A DNA stretch of 55,897 bases from the NCBI RefSeq assembly GCF_000787815.1, contig NZ_BBPO01000010.1:87375-143271 (forward strand), written 5' to 3'. Every line of letters starts with the position of its first letter. Within the stretch, counting starts at the first letter, position 1. The notes under the pieces were generated by a model. The model made no database searches and was not told the DNA's origin. It saw only the letters and a program-made list of their open reading frames with translations. The stretch is from Streptacidiphilus neutrinimicus (GTDB taxonomy: Bacteria; Actinomycetota; Actinomycetes; Streptomycetales; Streptomycetaceae). Positions 1 through 8,662 of this stretch are shown here, in pieces. The position numbers were made by a program, and so were the translations under genes.

Positions 1-381
1 CAGGAGACCTCGCGGTCCTTCACGCCCAGCGACAGCAGCGCCCGGGCCCACCGCCTGCATCGAGCCGCCCCGCCAGACGCCGCACTCGACGATGTCGCCG
101 GGCAGCTCGTGCCGGGTCACGTAGCGCACCGCCTGGACCAGCGCGTTCAGGCGCTCCATCGAGGTCATCGTCCACGGTTTCACCGCGGTGATGATCTCCC
201 TGGTGGTCTCGTCGTAGTCCGCCGGGAACGTCAGCGGCTTCGGCGCCGCGGGGGCGGCCGGCTGCGCCGAGGGGGCCGGCGCCGCCGCGGGTCGCGCGGC
301 GGCGGGGCGGCGCTGGATCCGGCGCAGTTCGTAGCCGGTCAGCTGCCGCAGCGTGGTGTTCACAGTCTTGCGCCAGGTCAT
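1..381 (-). CDS. TylF/macrocin O-methyltransferase family protein, partial and apparently frameshifted
   Basis: This is the N-terminal part of a SAM-dependent O-methyltransferase of the TylF/MycF (macrocin O-methyltransferase) family; the C-terminus lies beyond the left edge. From the ATG at 381 the reading is MTWRKTVNTTLRQLTGYELRR, then an Ala/Pro-rich linker, a PWTMTSMERLNALVQAVRY segment, and DIVECGVWRGGSM, the family's SAM-binding motif I. Just after SMQAV the frame becomes meaningless, but in the next frame the expected ARALLSLGVKDREV continues. One extra base in the C-run at 47-49 accounts for this. TAGCCT at 390-395 (minus strand) lies 8 nt before the ATG, so translation may be leaderless. 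Neighbouring surface-polymer genes suggest it methylates a cell-wall sugar or a secondary metabolite. The family is clear; the substrate is unknown. Confidence 0.75.
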   Translation of the reverse strand, partial: MTWRKTVNTTLRQLTGYELRRIQRRPAAARPAAAPAPSAQPAAPAAPKPLTFPADYDETTREIITAVKPWTMTSMERLNALVQAVRYVTRHELPGDIVECGVWRGGSMQAVGPGAAVAGREGPRGLL

Positions 382-468
382 GGGATCGGAGGCTACGCCT
401 TCGCTCCGCGCCTGTCTGTAGCTACGAGAACCTTCGAAGGCGGTTTTCACCGTCCCGCCTCGCTCAGC

Positions 469-3400
469 TCAGCTCAGCTCCAGCATCCGGTCCACGACGC
501 GGCGGGAGGCCGCGCCGTCGTCGAGGTCGCAGTAGGTCTTGCGGAACACCTCGTACGCGCCGCGGTACGGCTCGACGGCGGGGGCCAGGTCGCGCAGTGC
601 CGCGATGACGTCGTCGCAGGTGGGCAACAGCGGGCCGGGGGCGGTCGCCTCGAAGTCGATGTAGAAGCCGCGCAGGGTGTCGCGGTACAGCTCCAGGTCG
701 TAGGTGAAGAAGAGCATCGGACGGCCGGTCACCGCGAAGTCGAACATCGCCGAGGAGTAGTCCGTGACCAGGACGTCCGAGACCAGGTAGAGGTCCTGGA
801 TGTCCGGGTAGCTGCCGACGTCCCACACGAAGCCGTCGCCGGCGCCCGGAACCTGGTCGACCACGTGGGCGTGCGGGCGGACCAGCAGCACGTGGTCCGC
901 GCCGAGCGCGCGGCGCATCGTGTCCAGGTCGAGCTGCAGGTCGAGGTGGTGGCCGCCGTGGCTCAGCCGGAGCCGGTGCTCCCGCCAGGTCGGCGCGTAG
1001 AGGATCACCCGCTTGCCCGGCGGCAGCCCGAGCTGCCGGCGCACGGCGTCCGCCCGCAGTTCCCGGTCCGGGGCGAGCAGCACGTCGTTGCGCGGGTAGC
1101 CGGACTCCAGGATCTCGCCCTCGTAACGGAAGGCGTTGCGCAGGATCGGCGTGCTGAACCGGTTCGGGGAGAGCAGCACCTGCCACTGCCTCGCCTCGAA
1201 CTCCAGTCGGCGCAGGTAGTCGGTGTCGGTGAACCAGTCGTTCTCGAAGTCGAAGCCGATCTTCTTCAACGGGGTGCCATGCCAGGTCTGTACGACGACC
1301 TGGCCCTCGCGCCGCTCCAGCTCCGTCGGCAGGTGGGTGTTGCCGACGACCCAGCGGCTGCGGGCGAGCGCCTCGTACCACTCGGCCGAGCCGATCACCA
1401 CGGAACGGGCGCCGGGCGGCGTCGGCATCCGCTGGTCGAGCACCGCCCACAGGTGCGCCACGTTCCCGTCGCCGCGGCGCAGCATCTCCTCGTGCACGGC
1501 GCGCGGGGAGCAGGAGTAGGAGCGGCCCTCGAAGACGTCGTAGAGCACCTGGGGAAGCAGCGGGCGCTTGCGGGCGGCGGGCAGGGCGCCGTTGAGCAGC
1601 CGGTACTGGTGGTAGTCGCCGCGCTCGTGCGGGCCGAGCGCGGCGGAGACGCTGAGCAGCATCCCGTCGTAGCCCTGCCGGGTCAGCCGCACGGTCTTGC
1701 CGCGGGCCTGGAGGGCGACGGGGACCGCCGCGTGCATCGCGGGGGAGAGCCGGGCCTGGCACTCGGCCGGCTTGGGCGCGTCCTGCGCCGCCTCCTTCGG
1801 GGCGGGGGTGCGGACGAAGATCTGCCAGTCGCCCCAGGCCAGCGGGATCTTCCCGGCGTAGCCGGAGACGGGCACGGCGGGGAGCAGCGTGTCGATCCGC
1901 CCGTCGACCGCCTCGAAGGCGTGGACCTCGGGCCGGCTCTGCGTCGGGTGACGCAGCACCAGCTCCAGAGCGTGGCGGCCCGGCAGCGGGTAGCTGCCGA
2001 CGAGCCGGAAGGACTCCTTGGCGAGGTCGGCGACGACCTCCTCGAACAGCGGCTGGACCGGCTGGTCGACCAGCTGGAGGTAGCCGGTGGGCGAGCGCTT
2101 GACGCAGACGAGACGCGTCAGCCCCTGTCCGCCCGGCAGCGGCACCTGCTGCGCCTCGGGCTGGGTGCGCTCGTCGTGGACGAGCGGCAGCGAGGTGCCC
2201 TCCTCGTCCTCCTCGCCCTCCAGGCGCAGGTCGACGGCCCAACGGTGTCCGTGGGTGGCCGGGACCTGCGGCCGCAACCGCTCGTACTGCTCGCGGGCGG
2301 CGTCCAGCTCGCGGAGGTCGAGGGTGACCGTGAAGGGGAGCCAGCCCTCGGCGTCCGGTGTGAGGGCCCCGGACGGGCCCGCCTTCGCGGCGCTGCCGTT
2401 TCCCCCGTTCCGGCTGTTGACCGGGTTCACACCGGGAGCGGGCCAGGGCGCGGTCGTCACGCCGGCCCCGCTGAGGCCGCCCGTGTCCTGCCGCCCCCGG
2501 ACGTCCTGCGAGCCCCGGACACTCTCGGCCGTCCCCGCGTGGGCGGCCTCGGCCTGAGTGACGCCCTCGACGCCCAGCGCGCGCAGCGCGTCCTCACGTC
2601 CCGCGAGGTACGCGTCCGCCTCCGAGCCGACGGCTCCCGCTCCGGCCGCCGCGCCCGCCGCTGCCGCCCCGGCCGAAGCCGCACGTGACGCCGCATCTGA
2701 CGACGCCGCCCGTTCGGCCGCCGCGCCCGCGAAGGTGACGGGCAGTTCGAGGATGGCGGTGGAGCCGTCCTCCACGTGACGGACGCGCAGCGCCTCGACG
2801 CGGTGCGCCACGGCGGCGCGGATCCGGCCGTTGATCTCCAGTCGGCCGCCGTTCTCCCTGATCTCGCCGGTCAGCGCGTGCGCGTGCTCGACCCGCAGGT
2901 AGAGGTGCTGGTCCCGGATCTCCGGGATGACGCGCACGTCGTCGGCGACCCAGCTGGAGCGCGGGCTCTGCCCGGAGGCGCGGTGACCGGCCTTGATCCG
3001 GCTGCGCCGCGGACGTCCGGCGCTGAGTACGGCGACGGTGACCCGCCAGGTCCCGTCCACCCAGCGCCCGTCCTGCCGCAGCCGGCGCGGGTCGAGACCG
3101 GCCGAGAAGCCCGCCAGGTCGCAGTCGCGCAGCAGTTGGCCGTGGTCGGCCGTCACCTCCGGCGAGCGGACCGTCTTCGCCGGCAGCACCAGGGTGCGGC
3201 GGCTGTGCGTCTCGCGCAGCATCAACATCTTCAGCGCGCTGTGCCGCGTGGGCGCACCCAGATGCGTCGGGTACGCGTGGCCGGTGAGCCGCAGCACGCC
3301 CTTGTCGTCCCAGTCGGCGCCGCGCAGCTGGGTGCGGACCACCAACTCGGGGCCGAGCCGCAGCACGCTCGCCGGGACGGGCGGGCGGTCCGCCAGCACG

Positions 3401-4446
3401 GGGTAGGCCGCGTGCGGCCGCAGCTGGCCGCGGACGGGGATGGCCCCCTTGTGCTCCCACTGCCAGCGCAGCACCGCCAGGAAGTCGTCGATCCGGCCCT
3501 GCGCGATCAGGTGGTAACGCAGCCGGTGGTCCGCGGGCAGCCGCTCGATCGACGCGGCGCCGATCTCCGACAGCAGCCCGCCCACGTGCTCGGCGAAGAC
3601 CTGGTGCAGCGCCGAGTCGCCGTCGAGCGCCGCGCGGAAGAAGAGCGGGATCTCCTCCGTCAGCGCGTTGCGGTCGTAGGCGCGCAGGTGGGCGCGGTAC
3701 TCCGGCGCGGTCTGCGCCGTCAGGAACGCCCTGACCAGCCGCATCGAGGTGACCCGGTCCCTCAGGCCGCGCGGGTCGCTGCGGTTCTGGGTGATGGAGC
3801 GCTGGCCGGTCTCGCGCTCGCGCCAGTTGTAGATCGGGTCCCCGAGGATGTCGACCTTCTCGGCCAGGTAGTGCAGCGGCACGCTGACTGGCGCGTCCTC
3901 ATAGAGGATTCCCGGGTAGCGCAGCCCGTGGGCGTCGAAGAAGGAACGCCGGTAGACCTTGTTCCACGCGGTCCGGTCGGTGATCAGCGCCGGGAACTCG
4001 CTGATGTGGGTGCTCAGCCGGGTGCGCTCGAACGGCCGCGCGTGCACCGGGGACTGCCGCGAACCGGCGCTGCGGAACCGCCGCACGTTTCCGGCGACGA
4101 AATCCGAGCCGGTCCGGTCGAGTGTGCCGATCATCAGCTCGTAGGCGGTCTCCGGCAGCGTGTCGTCGCTGTCGACGAAGGCAAGGAACTCGGTGCCGGG
4201 CGTGAGCGCCTCGATGCCGGTGTTGCGGGCGGGGCCGAGTCCGCCGTTCTCCTTGTGGACCGACCGGAAGCGCGGGTCGCGCCGCTCCCACGCGTGCGCG
4301 ATCGCGGCGCTGCCGTCCGTTGAGCCGTCGTCCACCATGACGACCTCGAAGTCGCCCATGGTCTGGGCGGCCAGCGAGGCGAGGCACTCGTCGAGATAGC
4401 GCTCGACGTTGTAGATCGGGACGACGACGGAGAGACGCGGGGGCAT
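469..4446 (-). CDS. Bifunctional GT2 glycosyltransferase / CDP-glycerol glycerophosphotransferase (teichoic-acid type)
   Basis: A 1325-residue fusion. The N-terminal domain is a GT-A family 2 glycosyltransferase: SVVVPIYN at 6-13, DDGSTDGS at 39-46, and DSDD at 92-95 as the metal/nucleotide motif. The middle of about 500 residues is variable and contains an Ala-rich linker near 590-640. The C-terminal third is a TagB/TagF-type CDP-glycerol glycerophosphotransferase domain, with WHGTP near 1056, YAPTWRE, RPHAH, and VTDYSS near 1227 followed by FFTYD. Such fusions build poly(glycerol phosphate)-like wall polymers on a lipid carrier at the inner membrane face. There is no signal peptide, so the protein is cytoplasmic or peripheral. 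The ATG follows the upstream gene by 85 nt on the same strand. Tandem AGCTC repeats cover the stop codon region. The polymer actually made is not known. Confidence 0.9.
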   Translation of the reverse strand: MPPRLSVVVPIYNVERYLDECLASLAAQTMGDFEVVMVDDGSTDGSAAIAHAWERRDPRFRSVHKENGGLGPARNTGIEALTPGTEFLAFVDSDDTLPETAYELMIGTLDRTGSDFVAGNVRRFRSAGSRQSPVHARPFERTRLSTHISEFPALITDRTAWNKVYRRSFFDAHGLRYPGILYEDAPVSVPLHYLAEKVDILGDPIYNWRERETGQRSITQNRSDPRGLRDRVTSMRLVRAFLTAQTAPEYRAHLRAYDRNALTEEIPLFFRAALDGDSALHQVFAEHVGGLLSEIGAASIERLPADHRLRYHLIAQGRIDDFLAVLRWQWEHKGAIPVRGQLRPHAAYPVLADRPPVPASVLRLGPELVVRTQLRGADWDDKGVLRLTGHAYPTHLGAPTRHSALKMLMLRETHSRRTLVLPAKTVRSPEVTADHGQLLRDCDLAGFSAGLDPRRLRQDGRWVDGTWRVTVAVLSAGRPRRSRIKAGHRASGQSPRSSWVADDVRVIPEIRDQHLYLRVEHAHALTGEIRENGGRLEINGRIRAAVAHRVEALRVRHVEDGSTAILELPVTFAGAAAERAASSDAASRAASAGAAAAGAAAGAGAVGSEADAYLAGREDALRALGVEGVTQAEAAHAGTAESVRGSQDVRGRQDTGGLSGAGVTTAPWPAPGVNPVNSRNGGNGSAAKAGPSGALTPDAEGWLPFTVTLDLRELDAAREQYERLRPQVPATHGHRWAVDLRLEGEEDEEGTSLPLVHDERTQPEAQQVPLPGGQGLTRLVCVKRSPTGYLQLVDQPVQPLFEEVVADLAKESFRLVGSYPLPGRHALELVLRHPTQSRPEVHAFEAVDGRIDTLLPAVPVSGYAGKIPLAWGDWQIFVRTPAPKEAAQDAPKPAECQARLSPAMHAAVPVALQARGKTVRLTRQGYDGMLLSVSAALGPHERGDYHQYRLLNGALPAARKRPLLPQVLYDVFEGRSYSCSPRAVHEEMLRRGDGNVAHLWAVLDQRMPTPPGARSVVIGSAEWYEALARSRWVVGNTHLPTELERREGQVVVQTWHGTPLKKIGFDFENDWFTDTDYLRRLEFEARQWQVLLSPNRFSTPILRNAFRYEGEILESGYPRNDVLLAPDRELRADAVRRQLGLPPGKRVILYAPTWREHRLRLSHGGHHLDLQLDLDTMRRALGADHVLLVRPHAHVVDQVPGAGDGFVWDVGSYPDIQDLYLVSDVLVTDYSSAMFDFAVTGRPMLFFTYDLELYRDTLRGFYIDFEATAPGPLLPTCDDVIAALRDLAPAVEPYRGAYEVFRKTYCDLDDGAASRRVVDRMLELS

Positions 4447-4531
4447 CCGCTCGGGCCTTTCGGATCGGGGACGGGTCGTGAGGCGGGTCGGTGCGGTCGG
4501 GCGGTCGTGACGGGCGGGTGGCAGGGGCGAG

Positions 4532-6379
4532 TCAGGGGATCGGCGCGTTCTGCGACTGGTTCACCCAGTCGGTGCTGTGCGCCGGCAGGCGGATGTGCGT
4601 GCCGTAGTAGTCGTCGATGCAGGAGGCGACCCAGTCCGGCCTGCCGCCGCGGGTGTAGGCGTCGCGCAGGTGGCCGATGTAGGAGGGCACGTAGGTCGGG
4701 TTCTTGGCCCCGGCGCGCATCTGCGCCTCCAGTTGGGCCTGCTGGGCGTCCCAGTGGTGGGCGCGCACCCGGGTCTGGTGCACCACGGCGACGGCGGGCT
4801 GGGCGAGGCCCAGCAGGGCGAGCCCGAGCAGGGCCGGGAGCAGCAGCGCGGCGCGTCGCCGACGCGGCGTGACCGTCGTGCCGGGAGCGGGTGCCAGGGC
4901 GGTCGCGAGCAGCCGCCCCGCGGCGACGCCGACGGCGGCGAGCAGCAGCGTGTAGGGCAGCCGCCAGTCGTTCCAGGTGCGCACCATGTACCAGATCCAG
5001 GACCCGAAGACGGCCCGGACCAGCTCGGTGACGAGCAGGCTGCCGAGCAGCACGCCGGCCGCGGCCCAGAGCAGCACCCGCAACGGCGAGCGCACGGCCA
5101 GCGCGGGGCCGGGCGCGTCCGGGGCGGTCGCGTCCGGGGCGGTCCGGTCCGGTCCGGGGTGGTGGTCCGGTCCGGGGTGGTGGTCCGGTCCGGGGTGGTG
5201 GTCCGGTCCGGGACGGCCCGCATCCGCGTCCTCGCCCGTGTGCGCGGCACCCGCGCGGCTCGTGCCCGCGGAGTCCGTGACGGCTCCCGCCGTGCGCAGG
5301 GCTCCCGGATCCGCGGCGCCGACCGGCAGCGCGCTGTCCACCGCCGACGTGGCGTCCTCCGTGTGCGCCTCCTCGCCCGGCCGCGTCGGGTGGGCGACGG
5401 CGCGTGAGGGGCGACGCCGGGCGAGGGCGGCTCCGGCCCGCGAGCCCGTGCGGGCGAGCGCGTCGGCCGTGAGGCGACGGGTGGTCAGGCCGAGCAGCAC
5501 GCCCGCGAGGACGACGGCGACGTAGTCGAAGCTGGTGAACGTCGTGGCCAGGTCGCCGATCCAGGTGAGCACGCCGTCGCGGAGCCGGTGCAGGAGCTCC
5601 ACGCCGTGCGGGACGCCGAGGCCCGCGCTGCGGGCGTGCATGCCGGGGGAGAGGTACTCGACCAGCAGGCCGCCCGCCGATCCGGCGACGGCGGCGAGGG
5701 CGCCGAGCCGGGCCGCGCGGCGGGCCGCACGGTCGGCGCAGACGTCGCCCGCCCGCAGCCACAGCACAGCGGCGAGGACGCCGACGACCAGCGCCATCGC
5801 CTCGGAGACGACCGCGACGAAGGCGAAGCCGAGCAGCAGCGCGAGCGCCGCCGTCCAGCGTCCGAGCAGGCCCGCGCGGCCGCTGCGGCCGGGCAGACAG
5901 AGCACGGCGGCGACCAGCACGGTGCTGAGCACCGCGGGCACGGTGTGCGAGATGCCGCCCGAGGCCCAGTAGGTGGTCTGGTAGGGCTGCGGGCAGACCA
6001 GCAGGAAGGCCAGCGACGCGGTCGCGGCCGTCAGCAGCTGCACCGCGACGGGGACGTGATGCCCGGCCAAACGGGTGAGCCGGGCGATGAGCAGCCACAG
6101 CGAGCCGAGCAGCAGGGCGATGACGACGACCGGGTAGATCTGCAGGCCGAGCGGACCGAGCCCGTGCACCCAGGCGAGCAGCACGGCGTTGCCCGCCCGG
6201 CCGTTGCTGTCCTGGTAGAGGTAGTGGACGAACTGACCGACCGACATGGTGCGCATGTTCGTCTGGTAGCACCAGTCGTCGGCGGCCGGGCGCACCCAGA
6301 AGCCACCGACCCCGAGCAGGACCAGCAGGGCTGCGGCGAAGCCGGTGAGAAGGGCGGAGGAGCGCACGAGGACTTTCAT
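4532..6379 (-). CDS. Large polytopic membrane protein of the surface-polymer cluster
   Basis: A 615-residue integral membrane protein with about a dozen hydrophobic segments. The first (LLTGFAAALLVLLGVGGFW) is followed by an extracytoplasmic DDWCYQTNMRT motif. An acidic DD pair right after the first helix, with a conserved YWASGGISHT further on, resembles GT-C-like or DUF6056-like polyprenyl-sugar transferases; this is inference. A hydrophilic cytoplasmic-type linker of about 130 residues in the middle carries a GPDHHP repeat. The ATG at 6379 is preferred over the in-frame TTG at 6391 because AGGA lies about 12 nt upstream of the ATG, whereas it abuts the TTG. It probably acts with the adjacent GT-C and glycerophosphotransferase genes in exporting or decorating a wall glycopolymer. 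The substrate is unknown. Confidence 0.75.
   Translation of the reverse strand: MKVLVRSSALLTGFAAALLVLLGVGGFWVRPAADDWCYQTNMRTMSVGQFVHYLYQDSNGRAGNAVLLAWVHGLGPLGLQIYPVVVIALLLGSLWLLIARLTRLAGHHVPVAVQLLTAATASLAFLLVCPQPYQTTYWASGGISHTVPAVLSTVLVAAVLCLPGRSGRAGLLGRWTAALALLLGFAFVAVVSEAMALVVGVLAAVLWLRAGDVCADRAARRAARLGALAAVAGSAGGLLVEYLSPGMHARSAGLGVPHGVELLHRLRDGVLTWIGDLATTFTSFDYVAVVLAGVLLGLTTRRLTADALARTGSRAGAALARRRPSRAVAHPTRPGEEAHTEDATSAVDSALPVGAADPGALRTAGAVTDSAGTSRAGAAHTGEDADAGRPGPDHHPGPDHHPGPDHHPGPDRTAPDATAPDAPGPALAVRSPLRVLLWAAAGVLLGSLLVTELVRAVFGSWIWYMVRTWNDWRLPYTLLLAAVGVAAGRLLATALAPAPGTTVTPRRRRAALLLPALLGLALLGLAQPAVAVVHQTRVRAHHWDAQQAQLEAQMRAGAKNPTYVPSYIGHLRDAYTRGGRPDWVASCIDDYYGTHIRLPAHSTDWVNQSQNAPIP
5146..5212. 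repeat. In-frame 18-bp tandem repeat (about 3.7 copies)
   Basis: The unit GGTCCGGTCCGGGGTGGT is repeated exactly at 5146-5163, 5164-5181 and 5182-5199, with a partial fourth copy to about 5212. On the coding (minus) strand it encodes GPDHHP repeats in a linker of the membrane protein. Being a multiple of three, it can change copy number without breaking the frame. The histidine pairs could bind metal, but that is speculation. Confidence 0.9.
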
Positions 6380-6456
6380 TTCGAAAAACAATCCTGGGGT
6401 GGTCCGGCGCGAATTGCAAAATAGCCACGAATTCGCCGGGAAAAATAATTGTCGGA

Positions 6457-8244
6457 CTATCCTGGAATTTCGTTCGGAAGGTCACAGGTCATCAGCGGGG
6501 AGTCCGCGCGCCGCTGTTCGGCGGCGGGAACCTCATGCTGCGCCCAGGTCCGCAGGCTCGCGAGTCGAGCGGGCGAGGCCACCGCGTCCGCGCGGACCCA
6601 GTCGCCGTCGAACGCGCCCGGGCCCGAGCGCGCGCCCGAGTCGTAGATCGGCACGTAGCCCTCGGCGCGCAGCGTGTCCGGCAGCAGGCCGGGGCCGCTC
6701 GCCCACGGGCCGTGCACATGGACGAAGGTCGGCCGCACCTCGCGGAACACGTAGGAGCGCAGCGCCCGCATCTCCCCGGAGCGGTAGTCGCGGGCGATGG
6801 CCGGGTCGGTGAGCCCCGCCAGGTCGACGACGCGCAGTCGGCTGGAGAGCAGCGTGCCGCCGATGTCGGGCAGCAGCAGGCTGCTGGTGCGGCGCGGCAG
6901 GCCCAGGCGGTCGGCGTACTGGTTGAACATCAGCCCGTAGCGCAGGGCCACGCTGCACATCGACAGCGTGGGCCACCGGCGGAACGTGGCAGCCGAGGCC
7001 GCCTGCGGGAGCGCCGAGACCGCCAGCGCCACCACGGCCGCCACCGCCAGGACGGCGCGCGCGGCCCACCACGAGGGCACCGGCCCGAACGAGCGGGCCG
7101 GCCGGCGCGCGGACCAGGCGCGCGTCAGCGCGAGCGCGCCGAACAGCGCGCCCGCCGTCCAGACGGGCGTGGCGAACCGGAACAGCGGCATCCAGTCCGG
7201 CCGCAGCACCGCGAAGGCAAGCACCGCGAGCCCGGCCGGCACCCCGGCCGCGACCAGCTCCGCCCGCGCCGGACCGGGCCGGACCAGCACCAGGGCGGCG
7301 GCCGCCGCGACGACGGCCACGCCCGCCCAGCCCGCGTAGCCGAGCACGTCGACCGCCCGGTGCCACACATCGGAGAGCGCCGGCGCTGCCTGGGCCTTGG
7401 CCACGGCCGTGTTCGGCGCCCAGTGCCCGAACTCGGCCTTCCGCCAGAACAGGAACACCCCGTACGGCACGCCGAACACGGCGAGCGCGAGCGCGGACGG
7501 CCGGACCACACGGGCGGCCAGACCGGCCGGCCCCAGCGCCGAGCGCGGGACGGTCAGCATCAGCGCCAGCGGGTAGGCGCCCGCGTAGATCACGCCGTCC
7601 GGCCTGGTCAGCGCCGCGGCCACGGCCAGCAGTCCGGCCCGGACGGCGACCCCCGTGCCCGGCAGCGCGCCGCGCGCGGCGGCCCGCGCCAGCAGGGCCG
7701 CGAGGACGGCGACGAGCAGGCCGTACAGCGGGTTCTCCAGACCGGAGAACGCCCAGATGACGAACGACCAGTTCGTGGCCAGCACCGCCGCGGCGAACAG
7801 CGTCGCCGGCGCGGAGCCGGTCGTGGCGCGCACGCACCACAGCACACCGGCGACACAGAGCAGGGCCAGCAGCTTGGGGAACCAGACGAGGTCGCTGACC
7901 CCGAGGAGCGAGCCGTGGTCGAAGAGGCCCAGACCGTGACCGAGCGTCAGTACGGCCAGCCAGCTCGGGTTCGAGTAGCCCTCGACGGGCGGCGCCCCGG
8001 CCTGCTGGACCGGCCCGAGGCCGTGCGCCACACTGCGGGCGTAGGCGAAGGTGATCGCCGCGTCGTCGACGATCCAGGCCTTCAGCCGCGATGCCTGCAC
8101 GGCCACCAGCGCCGTCCCCAGCAGCACCGATCCGGGCCCGGCCAGGCGGCGGGCCAGGGCCGCCCGTGCCGCGGCCCCGACGGTCGTGGCGCCGGCGGGC
8201 GTCGGCGCGCGCTCGTCGTCGGCGCGGGGCCGGGGAGCGGTCAT
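6457..8244 (-). CDS. GT-C family membrane glycosyltransferase, AftB-like
   Basis: A 595-residue polytopic membrane protein. After a short cytoplasmic N-terminus and first helix comes WIVDDAAITFAYARSVAHG, then PPVEGYSNPSWLAVL. This arrangement (DD[A/Y]xITxRYA followed by VEGYxNPxW) is typical of GT-C enzymes that use polyprenyl-phosphate sugars outside the membrane, such as the mycobacterial arabinofuranosyltransferase AftB. The periplasmic C-terminal part contains DIGGTLLSSRLRVVDLAGLTDP, also usual in this group. The start overlaps the stop of the upstream small gene in an ATGA, so translation is probably coupled. A DprE1/DprE2 pair transcribed divergently could supply polyprenyl-phospho-arabinose as donor. 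Donor and acceptor are inferred, not shown. Confidence 0.82.
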   Translation of the reverse strand: MTAPRPRADDERAPTPAGATTVGAAARAALARRLAGPGSVLLGTALVAVQASRLKAWIVDDAAITFAYARSVAHGLGPVQQAGAPPVEGYSNPSWLAVLTLGHGLGLFDHGSLLGVSDLVWFPKLLALLCVAGVLWCVRATTGSAPATLFAAAVLATNWSFVIWAFSGLENPLYGLLVAVLAALLARAAARGALPGTGVAVRAGLLAVAAALTRPDGVIYAGAYPLALMLTVPRSALGPAGLAARVVRPSALALAVFGVPYGVFLFWRKAEFGHWAPNTAVAKAQAAPALSDVWHRAVDVLGYAGWAGVAVVAAAAALVLVRPGPARAELVAAGVPAGLAVLAFAVLRPDWMPLFRFATPVWTAGALFGALALTRAWSARRPARSFGPVPSWWAARAVLAVAAVVALAVSALPQAASAATFRRWPTLSMCSVALRYGLMFNQYADRLGLPRRTSSLLLPDIGGTLLSSRLRVVDLAGLTDPAIARDYRSGEMRALRSYVFREVRPTFVHVHGPWASGPGLLPDTLRAEGYVPIYDSGARSGPGAFDGDWVRADAVASPARLASLRTWAQHEVPAAEQRRADSPLMTCDLPNEIPG

Positions 8245-8474
8245 CCTAGCCCCGCCACCGGGCAGCTGTACGGGAACGGCGGCAGCACCGGCATCGGGGA
8301 GGGGACGGAGGGCGGCGGTCCCCCGATCGGGTGACCGCCGCCGCGGTCGGCGCCCGGCCCACGATCCCGACCGCCGCCCCGGTCACCGCTCCGACCGCCG
8401 CCGGGACCGCCGCAATCGGTCCCGGGGTCGAGCAGAGCCGTCCCGGGGGTGGTCCCGGTGGAGTTCTCCGTCAT
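8241..8474 (-). CDS. Small Gly/Pro-rich protein translationally coupled to the GT-C gene
   Basis: A 77-residue reading frame, MTENSTGTTPGTALLDPG, followed by Gly/Asp/Arg-rich sequence and a Pro-rich tail. It has no membrane segment and no family I recognise. Support for it being real: an ATG with GAGG about 9 nt upstream, a position at the head of the minus-strand operon, and a stop that overlaps the next ATG as ATGA (8241-8244). The low-complexity composition could equally be chance in GC-rich DNA, and the frame could simply be a leader for the downstream gene. Confidence 0.4.
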   Translation of the reverse strand: MTENSTGTTPGTALLDPGTDCGGPGGGRSGDRGGGRDRGPGADRGGGHPIGGPPPSVPSPMPVLPPFPYSCPVAGLG

Positions 8475-8662
8475 GCGCCTACCTCGCCGTCAACTCGCGG
8501 CCGCAGCTTTCACTCACCCGTTCGGGTGTGCTCCGCGAGGTGCTCCCGTGACCGGGACCGTGCGTATTCCAGGTGACTAACCGGCGGGTTGGCGCTTTGG
8601 TCACGAATCGCCGCACCGCGACCTCCTGCGCGCTGTCGGCGCCCGGGCTTAGCGTCGCTGGC

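Noticed and set aside
109-2688. Long plus-strand open frame of 859 codons opposite the GT2/glycerophosphotransferase gene
   Set aside because: It has the Arg/Val/Gly-rich composition of an antisense shadow in high-GC DNA, while the minus frame has clear catalytic motifs.
4447-4531. GC-rich near-repeats between the fusion and membrane-protein genes as an attenuator
   Set aside because: No stable, well-paired stem could be drawn; it looks like simple GTCGG-rich sequence.
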